From Corticium candelabrum (taxonomy: Eukaryota > Porifera > Homoscleromorpha > Homosclerophorida > Plakinidae), in assembly GCF_963422355.1 (NCBI RefSeq), contig NC_085086.1, positions 9,407,936-9,471,935 on the forward strand: a stretch of DNA of 64,000 bases. Direction: 5' to 3'. This document shows positions 1 through 10,657 of the stretch, piece after piece (the first letter of the stretch is position 1; each line of letters begins with the position of its first letter). The position numbers and the translations under genes were made by a program. Below the pieces are notes generated by a model. It ran no database searches and had not been told where the DNA came from. It saw only the letters and a list, made by a program, of their open reading frames with translations.

Positions 1-600
1 ACCCTTGACATTTGATGTCTGGCCCATGTCTGTGTCAGTCGCACCTCTTCCATTCCACTGTAGTTGTAGCAATTCCCCGTTGCTAAGGGTGTTAGCCAGA
101 GGTACACGTGATGATGCAATGGCTTCATCAGCTAATGAACGGCGGCTGGATGACAATTCGAATTCCGTGACCTGCCTGTTACACGTATTGGACAGACTTG
201 TAACGGACAAACATGAAGAATCAAACGAGACAGCAGCCGTCGCTGTGTCAAGATTATCTGCCAAGCTGTTGGCCTGTAGATTTGATTGTGCACTTCTGCT
301 AGAGCAGGCCTTGCTGTGTCTTGCAAGAGCGTTGAAGCCCGTGAAAGCGCACCTAGAAACGTACAGCTTATCACAAAAAGGGCATGGTTCCAATGAATGA
401 CGTAATCGAAAGTCCTCCGGTATTGTACTGGCTTCATGATTCTTTCGAATGTGCTCAAAAACCCGTTGGCGTTCGCCATGACGATATCTCTTGACAGGAC
501 AATCAACGATCGGACAACAAATTGAGTTTGAAGACTGCATTAGCAGCACGACTACGAGGAGAAAACCAGAGAAAATCAAACCAGTAAATCTGTAACTCAT
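1..600 (-). CDS. N-terminal part of an unrecognised Cys/His protein, runs off the window
   Basis: The frame is open from an ATG at 600 down to base 1 (200 codons, no stop), with an in-frame TAG just upstream of the ATG. Residues 7-21 are strongly hydrophobic (core GFLLVVVLLM), as in a signal peptide or anchor. Two Cys/His clusters follow: Cys29/Cys34 with His50/His55, and Cys73/Cys76 with His95/Cys99 (CPFCDK then ARHSKAC), resembling C2H2 or C2HC zinc fingers. A signal peptide before nuclear-type fingers is contradictory. Either the start is a later ATG at 540, or the Cys pairs are disulfides. It lies just outside the tandem array and points away from it. The family is not recognised; a retroelement-derived finger protein is possible. 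Confidence 0.45.
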   Translation of the reverse strand, partial: MSYRFTGLIFSGFLLVVVLLMQSSNSICCPIVDCPVKRYRHGERQRVFEHIRKNHEASTIPEDFRLRHSLEPCPFCDKLYVSRCAFTGFNALARHSKACSSRSAQSNLQANSLADNLDTATAAVSFDSSCLSVTSLSNTCNRQVTEFELSSSRRSLADEAIASSRVPLANTLSNGELLQLQWNGRGATDTDMGQTSNVKG

Positions 601-647
601 TGGGTAAAGCCCCCACTACAGCGTACAAGGACTCTGCACCATTATCC

Positions 648-650
<3 letters not shown>

Positions 651-683
<33 letters not shown>
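651..683. repeat. (CT)n microsatellite at the array edge
   Basis: About 16 CT repeats sit at the junction between unique sequence and array sequence. A matching (CT)n lies at 17506-17550 inside the nested inverted element of unit 4, so the array sequence of unit 1 starts within the same element. Confidence 0.9.
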
Positions 684-685
<2 letters not shown>

Positions 686-1110
686 GACATTATTACCTGC
701 AGACTGTTGCTGCAAAGAAAAAGACTGTCCGACGAAAGGGGCGTTACCTTGACTCAATGAGCGTGCGCTATCTCTCCTGGAGAGTAGCAAACAGAGACAG
801 TGATAGTGTTGTTGTGTTAGCTAGTCACCTATAAACCTATCTCAGGTGCGAAGTTGCAGAATTCTCTTTGCGTTTTTATGGGGACGTCGTGTCCGATGAC
901 TGATAGTGGTGTCCGATGAACGGGGCCGCAGAGAAGGATCATGTTTACCGTCCTAGCATAACTGTTTCAAGCCTTTGGATGTCCCGCGTCTGGAATCACA
1001 GTCTTTACTAATCCTTCTTACTGTGGTCTTTAACAAAGCTCAGTCTTACTTCGTTTACTTCTTGCATGGCTGTCCGATCATTGATGGTGTCCGATAACAG
1101 GGGCGTCGCT
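684..1110 (-). mobile_element. Truncated right part of the inverted spacer element (unit 1)
   Basis: Positions 684-1110 match 17551-17985, the right part of the 1.69-kb inverted insertion of unit 4. That includes the block ending near 820 that is the reverse complement of sequence seen in direct orientation from about 1211. The left part of the insertion is missing because unique sequence begins at about 650. Confidence 0.7.
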
Positions 1111-2887
1111 CTATCATTCATCGGACACGACCTTGCTATGAAACAACGCAAAGGCAATTCTGCAACTCCGCACCAGATATAGGGTTATTGCTAACTAGCT
1201 AATACAACAACACTATCACTGTCTCCGTTTGCTACTGTACTCTCCAGGAGAGATAGCGCATGCTCATTGAGCGTGATAACGCCCCTTTCGAGGAACAGTC
1301 GTTTTTGTCTTTGCAGCAGCAGTCTGCAGGTAATAACAAAAGAGAGTGAGAAGGAAATATGGTGTGACCTCAAATTCGTGTGACCTATACTTGACTCAGC
1401 ACGGTTATTAACGGAAATTGCTGAATTTTGTATGCTGACAAGATCACTCTGTTGGCATCTACCAGACCTCTGGTAATGTCTAGTCTTCCCAGCGTAAGAA
1501 TTCGAACTCCTGAGTCTTTTACAACTGCATGCATAGGCTTGATGCAAAGGGATGTAGTAAAAGATTTATGTCATCCATGTTCAAGCATTGTGGTGAGCAT
1601 ATTCTCCCAATTCGCACAGAAACAGCTCGTGCTTTCCTCTCAAGGCGCCTACATTGTTATTTGGCTCTGAATAGGACGTATGCAGGTGTTTTTATCTCAG
1701 TTTGATATCTACCATTGCTTGACCTTGCACCGTCACGACGTACAGCACGTCATCGTTGGTACAACGAGTTGTACTATCAGAGCAGCTATAACCTTCACCC
1801 CTGCTTTTCCTAGGTAAAGTTGAACTTCAAGTCCTTGTAAACGCTACGCGAAGATTTTCTTTGCAAAGGGTAAGAAAGAGCATTTTAGCACTTTCATCGT
1901 GCCCTCTGATCGGTTTCGGCTGTCATCTTCTTTGTTGAACGGCTAGTACGCACAAACGACATCTTTCACAAGTCGTAGTAGGGGCGTGGTTGTATGAGAA
2001 ATGACTCAGGATCTCCGTCAAGCACTCTAGGCGAGCGTTCTGCGTTCTGCAGTGTTTCCCATAACTGAATTTAGTCAACTGCAGTCATTTGAAACATAGA
2101 ACTGTTGCCGCAAGGTAGTAAAGGCAAGAAAATGGGTGTTTGACGATTAGGGCCGTTACCACGAGCGTTTCACTGACTGTAACTGTTACAGATCTTAGCT
2201 GACATGCAGGGTAACAACAACATTTGTAGGTAAAAAGTTTTTGATGAGCGATACATAAGTAACTAGGCTGAAAGATGCGTGTGCAAAATTTAAACGCTAT
2301 TTTCCGGTGAACGATGCGTTTGTTTGATGAACGGGGTATGCAAGGCTTCGCGCAGTTTTCAATCTCACTCTAAGCAGAGAAGAGGTACAATGCTCTCTTT
2401 TCGTCTGCTGAATTACAAGTTGGATACCTAGTTCAGTTCAAAATCGGATAACTGACAACGCGCGTTCGCAATATGATGGTGTCCGAGGAATGGGGTTGCT
2501 TTCTGCATGACCCGAATCTACTGCTAAAAACCAAATGCGATAAATAAAAGGCACATTACAGTGTAGTTTTCTTATAGAAATCTTACTTTTAAAAATCTAA
2601 AAATTATTTTTTTCAGGGTATGTAAACCATTAGAACTATTGTATAAAAATTAAATTATTTTTGATTTTTGTATGTCAGTGGACCTTTAAAATATATTATC
2701 TTTCTATATAACATAACGTAAATTCGAGGTCTTTGATCAAATAGTAAATATACATTGTAAAAAGTATTCTGTCCAAAGCCTCACGTGCCGGACTGCTTCA
2801 GCAGATTCTGACATATTATTGCTGTATATTAAGTAAATATGGTATTAAGATTGATATATAAAATACTAAAGTTTTGAATTTATTTAG
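1111..2887. other. Unit 1 spacer before the first D exon
   Basis: This is noncoding spacer homologous to the spacers of all other units. It contains the inner and right part of the direct spacer element, ending near 2510 with a GTCCGAGG-type terminal motif, then about 370 bp of AT-rich intron. I see no first exon, signal peptide or promoter for the CCP gene here; only short frames without recognisable domains. Confidence 0.6.
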
Positions 2888-3709
2888 AAATTCAATGTCC
2901 ACCTCTTAGCGATCCCGAACATGGTACAGTACAGTTGAGCTCAGAACAAAGGTTTGTAAATGATACGGCAGTTTACAGCTGTCATTCCGGCTATGACCTA
3001 AATATGGATAAAAAGATTCAAATATTTACTCGAATTTGCTTACAACACGATAACCCTCACGAATGCAAAGGAACGTGGAGCGAAAAACAGCCATGTTGTA
3101 TACGTACGTCCTGTTTGTGTTAATCTTGTGACACTAATAACAAACTTGTATTACAATAGCAAGGTCATGTCCGGATCCTAACAATCCTAATTTCACACAT
3201 GGAATCATAGAGGGAAAAGCCTATTTCTATCCCGAAACAATCTTCCTAAATTGCAGTGAAGGTCACGAGATCGTCGGCGGAAGATCCTATTTTCAGTGCA
3301 ATCAAACTGGCCAGTGGCATGAAATATCAAAACCCAGTGACGAGGCAGCACAACAAGCCAATGAGAGAATCAACTCAGAACGTGAGAAAGTAAAATCCTG
3401 CGTATGGCCAAAGTCAAATTCAATCAAAACAAGGCACTTTCCCACCAACATAAGACAATTTCCTACCTGCCAACGTAAGAATATAACAATTACGTATTAA
3501 GTTAGTATGTATATTGAGTGCATTGCACCTTCTAGCTAAAGATTGTGGAAAACCTTTTGTTGCCAGTAACTGTACTCTGGTGTCAACGATCTTCCATTAT
3601 CCACACAAAGTGATGTTTGCCCGCAACTATGGATACTGCGTTGTTGGCAGTAATATCTCTCAATGCAATTCACAAGGACTTTGGTCAAAAGCGTCACCAA
3701 GCTGTGAAC
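2888..3709 (+). CDS. Array unit 1: CCP exons D, E, F
   Basis: Exon D 2888-3103 (72 codons), E 3160-3474 (105 codons) and F 3536-3709 (58 codons), all phase 1-1 with GT-AG borders. D is a sushi domain with a C-C doublet before its donor (QPCCIR). E is an enlarged sushi domain with about 45 extra residues between its third and last cysteines, rich in Gln, Glu and Lys. F is a compact sushi domain ending TSP-like in SPSCER. No lesion is visible. Each exon has a close relative in every other unit, and D/E/F are also distant relatives of A/B/C. Confidence 0.85.
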
Positions 3710-5829
3710 GTAAGATATAGTTTTTGATTGATTAAGCAAACAGTTTTAATAACATTTGGAAATTGGCGCAAACAGATTGCTTCTGACTGAACAGAAGCAA
3801 ATATTATGTGATTTGGACTAACGCGCGCAAATAGGCGTAATTAACTTTGAAACTATGCTCGTCCAAGAGATTAGTTTTTCAAAATTGACGAGTCAAATAT
3901 CATAATAAATTAGCTAAATCGTTATCATAAACTGAAAAAATGACTTCAGTAATTTATTTTGAGTACGTAATTATATGTCATGGCTAGGAAATTTTCCTTC
4001 TTTTAATATATTAGTTAGATCATAACCCTGAGCATTATAGACGCTCTAGAAAGCCACTGATATGCTTGAATCAAAAATTAGTATAAATTTTTATATGGTA
4101 GTTCTCAAGGCGCACACATACCAGAAAAACTAATTTTAGATTTTTAAAAGTACTTTTTCTATAATATAATTCCACCGTAATGTGCTTCTGGGTTATCGCA
4201 TACGGTTTCGAGAACCAGATTTGGGGCGTGTACATATGACAGGCGAAGTGAGAACGAAAGTCGTGTTAGCGCAAGTGGAATAGGTAACGCACAAGACTCG
4301 AAAGTGTACTACGGTTAGAATGGTAAGTTCACGTGTAGCAGCTGCGCGCTACAGCACGGTGAAAGTTGTGAGGCTTTTTCAGTTTCCGAAGACCACGAAC
4401 AAAGACGAAAGTGGGCGGAACAACAGACAAACGAGAGATCGCTGGGAAGCCCAAAGTGATTCTTACGTCTTGTATAGTCGTTATTTCGAAGCAGACTGCT
4501 TTGAAGATGATCCACGATTGTGCTTCGCAATTTAGTTAAGGCTACCTGGACCCGAAATTGAGACGAATACCGTGCATACTGATTAAGACAGTGCAAGGGC
4601 TAAGCAGTTGGAAAACCAAAAAAGATGAGATTGGCATACGAAAACCGTGAAAGAAAGACAGTAGGTTGTATTTAGATTTTACAGAAGTGTACATGTAGTG
4701 ATGTATTAATTAGATTGATCTAGTTCATGAGTCACTGAAAAATTTGTGTAGTGGGACAGAATCTTCGAAATGCTGACAAGAGGCATGACAAACAGATCTT
4801 TCTAATTGATATTAAGAAATATATTTGTATAGCTCCTGTGCAGAACAGAAATCCATTGTTGAAGTTATTGTTGGTAGAATTAATTTGTATTGTTTCTCAT
4901 GAATTGGAGGAGAATCAGTTCTAGGCAATGCCATAGTCCTGCTGTCTGCAGTCTTCAAAACCCACACATTTAGGCAGATGCCAAAGAATCCTGGATGTTC
5001 AGTGATGCAGTTTTGTCAAGTATGCCCTGGCAACACACACAATGATGACCAGAAGTCAGCAACAACAACTACATGTAGTTGTACACCTAAACAAAATTCG
5101 ACTACATGACTTGTAATATCAGCCTAAACTGTATAATATCACGATAAATCTAGTAGTCGTTCGCTTTGCTCGTCTTCGGGTGCTACAAGCGATGGCGTCT
5201 CAGTGGCGACAGGTTCAAAGCTGGACAGACCCACCTTTTCTACGGCTTCACTTTCGTCGTCTCCCAAGCCATTCTCCACATCACCAGTATCCACTCCATA
5301 CGATAATGAAGGTTCTACGCACACAGACTATTCCAAACCGTCATGCAACGACGATTCCTGAGGCTGACGTAACCGTAACTATGGTGTTTTTGCCGCTAAC
5401 GATTGTACCTCGTGAAGAATATGATAGCGCAAAGTTTTCTTGAGATCACCGACGTCTTCATCACTAGAGAAATCCGCTTGCTCTGTCGCGTTCACTGCCT
5501 GAGCTATTCAGCGAAACGTTATGCGCTACGCGACATCCGTTCTCACTTTTACGTCATATGTAGAGCACCGCCCCTGTTATAGGACACTATCAATCATCGG
5601 ACAGCCACAAGATGTAGACGGAGTAAGACTGAGATTTGCTGAAGCCCACCGTAAGAAGGATTAGTAAAAACTGTGATTGTAGACGCGGGAAATCCAATCG
5701 ATTCAAACGGTTATGCTAGGACGGTAAACATGATCCTTTTCTGCGATACCGTTTATCAGATACCACTATCATTCATCGGACACGACCTTCCCATGAAACA
5801 ACGTAAAGGCAATTCTGCAACTTCGCATC

Positions 5830-5889
<60 letters not shown>

Positions 5890-8800
5890 ATTGCTAACTA
5901 GCTAATAAAACAACACTATCACTGTCTCCGTTTGCTACTGTACTCTCCAGGAAAGATAGCGCATGCTCATTGAGCGTGATAACGCCCCTTTCGACGGACA
6001 GTCGTTTTTGTTTTTGCAGCAGCAGTCTGCGGGTAATAACGTCATGAAAGAGAGTGAGAAGGAAATATGGTGTGACCCCAAATTCGTGTGACCTATATTT
6101 GACTCAGTACGGTTATTAACCGAAATTGCTGAATTTTGTATGCTGACACGATCACTCTGTTGGCATCTACCAGACCTCTGGTAATGCCTAATCTTCCAAG
6201 CGTAAGAATTGCAACTCCTGAGTTTTGTACAACTGCATGCATAGGCATGATGCACAGGGATGTAGTAAAAGATTCATGTCATCCATGTTCGAGCATTGTG
6301 GTGAGCACATTCTCCCAATTCGCACAGGAACAGCTCGTGCTTTCCTCTCAAGGCGCCTAAATTGATATTTGGCTCTGAATAGGACGTATGCAGGTGTTTC
6401 TATCCCATTTTGATATCTACCATTGCTTGACCTTGCAGAGTCACGACGTGCAGCACGTCATCGTTGGTACAACGAGTTGTACTAAACGCAAAAACTTTGT
6501 TTACTATCAGAGCAGCTAGAACCTTCACCCCTGCTTCTCCTAGGTAAAGTTGAACTAGATTACGCTAAGTCCTTGTAAACGCTACGCAATGACTTTCAAA
6601 GGTTAAAAAAGAGCGGTTTAGCACTTCAATCGTGCCCTCTCATCGGTTTTGGTTGTAGCCTTCTTTGTTGAACGGCTAGTTCGTTCAAGCGACATCTTTT
6701 ACACGTTCTAGTAGGGCGTGGTTGTATGAGAAATGACTCAGAATTGCCGTCAAGCACTTTACGCGAGCGTTCTGCGTTCTGCGGCGTTTCAGATAACTGA
6801 ATTTAGTCAACTGCTGTCATTTGAAACCTAGAGCTGTTGACGAGAATGTAGGAAGGCAAGACAACGGGTGTCCGACAACGTGGGCCGTTACCACGGGCGT
6901 TTCACTGACTGTAACTCGTAATTACAGATCTTGGCTGACATGCACGGTAACAACACGATTTGTAGGTAAAAGTCGTTAATGAGCGATACATATGTAACTA
7001 GCCTAAAAGATGCGTGTGAGCAATTTAAACGCTACTATCCGCTGAACGATGCGTTTGTTCGATGAACGGGTTATGCAAGGCTCCGCACAGTTTTCAATAT
7101 CACTCTAAGCAGAGAAGAGGTAAAATGCTCTCTTTTCGTCTGCTCAATTACAAGTTGGATACCTACATTTAAGATGTGGTAGGGACTGAGTTCAAAATAG
7201 GATAACTGACATCTCGCGTCCAGAATATGATGGTGTCCGAGGAACGAGGCCGCGCTCTACCTGTCCCGAATCTACTGCTCGAAACAAGATGCGATAAATA
7301 GGAAGCACATTACAGTGCAATTTTCTTATAGAAACCTTGCTTTTAAATATCTAAAAAGTGTTTCCGGGTGTGTACACCATTAGAACTATCATATAAAAAT
7401 TTAAAATAATTTTTGATTTTGGTATGTCAGTGGACCTTCAAAATATATTATCTTGATACATAATATAACTTAAAGCCGACGCCTTTGAGCAAATACTAAA
7501 TGTACATTGTTAAACGTGTTCTGTCCAAAGTCTCACGCGCCGGACCGCTTCCTCAGATTCTGAAATATTATTGCTGTATATTTAGTAAATATGTTATTAA
7601 GATTGATTAATAAAATACTAAAGTTTTGAATTTATTTAGAAATTCAATGTCCACCACTTAGCAATCTCGAACATGGTACAGTACAGCTGAGCTCAGAAAA
7701 AAGGTTTGTAGATGATACGGCAGTTTACAGCTGTCATTCCGGCTATGACCTAAATATGGATAAAAAGATTCAAACATTTACTCGAATTTGCTTACAACCC
7801 GATAACCCTCACGAATGCAAAGGAGAGTGGAGCGAAAAACAGCCATGTTGTATACGTAAGTCTTGCTCGTGTTATTCTTGTGACACTAATGACAGACTTA
7901 TATTACAATAGCAAGGTCATGTCCAGATCCTAACAATTCTACCTTCAACAATACTACCTTCAAAAATGGAAGCATAGAGGGGAAAGCCTATTTCTACCCG
8001 GAAACAATCTTCCTAAATTGCAGTGAAGGTCACGAGATCGTCGGCGGAAGATCCTATTTTCAGTGCAATCAAAGTGGCCAGTGGCATGAAATATCAAAAC
8101 CCAGTGACGAGGCAGCACAACAAGCCAGTGAGAGAATCAACTCAGAACGAGAGAAAATGAAAGCCTGCATATCGCCAAAGTCAAATTCAATCAAAACAAG
8201 ACACTTTCACAGCAAAGTGAGACAATTTCCTACCTGCCAACGTAAGAATATAACAATTACGTATTAACTTAGTATGTATATTGAGTGCATTGTACCTTTT
8301 AGCTAAAAATTGTAAGACACCTGTTGTTCACAGTAACTGTACTCTGGTGTCAAGGAGCTTCCATTATCCACACAAAGTGATGTTTGACCGCAACTATGGA
8401 TACTGCGTTGTTGGTAGTACGAGCTCTCAATGCAATTCACAAGGACTTTGGTCAAAAGCGTCACCAACCTGTGAACGTAAGATACAATTTTTGATTGATT
8501 AAGCAAACAGTTTTAATAACAGTTGGAAATTGGCGCAAACAGATTGCTTCTGACTGAACCACATTGTTACGTACAGAAGCAAATTTTATGTGATTTGGCC
8601 TCCTAACGCGCGCAAATAGGCGTAATTAACTTTGAAAATATGCATGTCCGAGAGATTAGTTTTTCGAAATTGACGAGTCAAATAACATAATAAATTACCT
8701 AAATCGTCATCATAAACTGAAAAACTGGCTTCAGTAATTTAGTTTGAGTACATAATTGTATATGTCATGGCTTGCAAATTTTCCTTCTTTTACTATATTA

Positions 8801-10595
8801 GTTAGATCATAACCATGAGCAGCACAAACGCTCTAGGGAGCCACTGACATGATTAAATCAAAAAACAATAAATTTTTATAAGATAGTTCTCAAGGCGCAC
8901 ACATACCAGAAAAAATAATTTTAGATTTTTAAAAGTACCATTTCTATAATATAATTCCACCGTAATGTGCTTCTGGGTTATCGCATCCGATTTCGAGGAC
9001 CAGATTTGGGGCGTCTACATATGACATGCGAAGTGAGAACGAAAGTCGCTTTAGCGCAAGTGAAATAGGTAACGTACAAGACTCGAAAGTGTACTGCGGT
9101 TAGAATGGTTAGTGCACGTGTAGCAGCTGCGCGCTACAGCACGGTGAAAGTTGTGAGGCTCTTTCAGTTTCCGAAAACCACGAACAAAGACGAAAGTGGG
9201 CGGAACAACAGACAAACGAGAGATCGCTGGGAAGCCCAAAGTGATTCTTCCCTTTGTATAGTCGTTATTTCGAAGCAGACTGCTTTGAAGATGAACCACG
9301 ATTGTGCTTCGCAATTTAGTTAAGGCTACCTGGCGCCGAAATTATGACGAATACCGTGTATACTGACTGAGACAGTGCAAGGGCTAAGCAGTTGGAAAAC
9401 CAAGAAAAATGAGAATGGCATAAAAGAACCGTGGAAAAAAGACAGTACGTTGTATTTAGACTTCACAGAAGTGTACATGTAGTGATGAATTAATTAGATT
9501 GATTTAGTTCATGAGTCACTGAAAAATTTGTGTAGTGGGACAGAATCTTTGAACTGCTGACAAGAGGCATGACAGACAGTTTACACCGTCTTGCTAATTG
9601 ATATTAAGAAATATATCTGTATATCTCCTGTGCAGCACAGAAAGTTATTGTTGGTAGAATTAACTTGTATTGTTTATCATGAATTGGAGAAGAATCAGTT
9701 CTAGACAATGCCATAGTCCTGCTGTCTGCAGTCTTCAGAACCCACACATTTAGGCAGATGCAAAGAATCCTGGGTGTTCAGTGATGCAGTTTTGTCAAGT
9801 ATGCCCTGGCAACACCCACAATGATGACCAGAGGTCAGCAACAACAAGTACATGTAGTTGTACACATAAAACGTTTTGACTACATGACTTGTAATATCAG
9901 CCTAAACTTTTTAATGTCACGATAAATCTATTAGTCTTTCGTTTTGCTCGTCGCGGGTGCTACAAGCGATGGCGTCTCAATGGCGACAGGTTCAAAGCTA
10001 GACAGCCCCACCTATTCTACGGCTTCACTTTCGTCGTCTCCCGAGCCATTCTCCACATCACCAGTATCCACTCCATACGATACTGAAGGTTCTACGCGCA
10101 CAGACCATTCCAAACCGTCATGCAACGACGATTCCTGAGGCTGACGTAACCGTAACTATGGTGTTTTAGCCGCTAACTATTGTACCTCGTGAAGAATATG
10201 ATAGCGCAAAGTTTTCTTGAGATCACCGACGTCTTCATCACTACAGAAATCCGCTTGCTCTGTCGCGTTCACTGCCTGAGCTATTCAGCGAAACGGCGAC
10301 ATCCGTTCTCACTTTTACGCCATATGTAGAGCACCGCCCCTGTTATCGGACACTATCAATCATCGGACAGCCACAAGATGTAGACGAAGTAAGGCTGAGA
10401 TTTGCTGAAGCCCAACGTAAGAAGGATTAGTAAAAACTGTGATTGTAGACGCGGGAATTGCAATCGATTCAAACGGTTATGCTAGGACGGTAAACATGAT
10501 CCTTCTCTGCGATACCGTTCATCGGATACCACTATCATTCATCGGACACGACCTTCCCATGAAACAACGCAAAGGCAATTTTGCAACTTCGCATC

Positions 10596-10657
<62 letters not shown>

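Larger units (their letters stand above)
3710..7639. other. Long intron and spacer between units 1 and 2
   Basis: About 3.9 kb of intron. In order it holds an AT-rich block, a THAP relic (4320-4640), a conserved 18-bp palindrome (about 5066), an acidic-ORF module (5139-5443), the TIR-bounded spacer element (5558-7262) with a (TA)n tract, and an AT-rich stretch up to the next acceptor. No further CCP exon is visible. Confidence 0.7.

Noticed and set aside
4315..4596. Minus-strand frames over the THAP relic in several units
   Set aside because: Cysteine-containing but without any family pattern; the plus strand explains the conservation better.
5935..6255. Frames of 74-118 codons recurring in the spacer element (for example minus 10703-11023)
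   Set aside because: They recur because the DNA is repeated, change by frameshift between units and show no domain; probably not coding.
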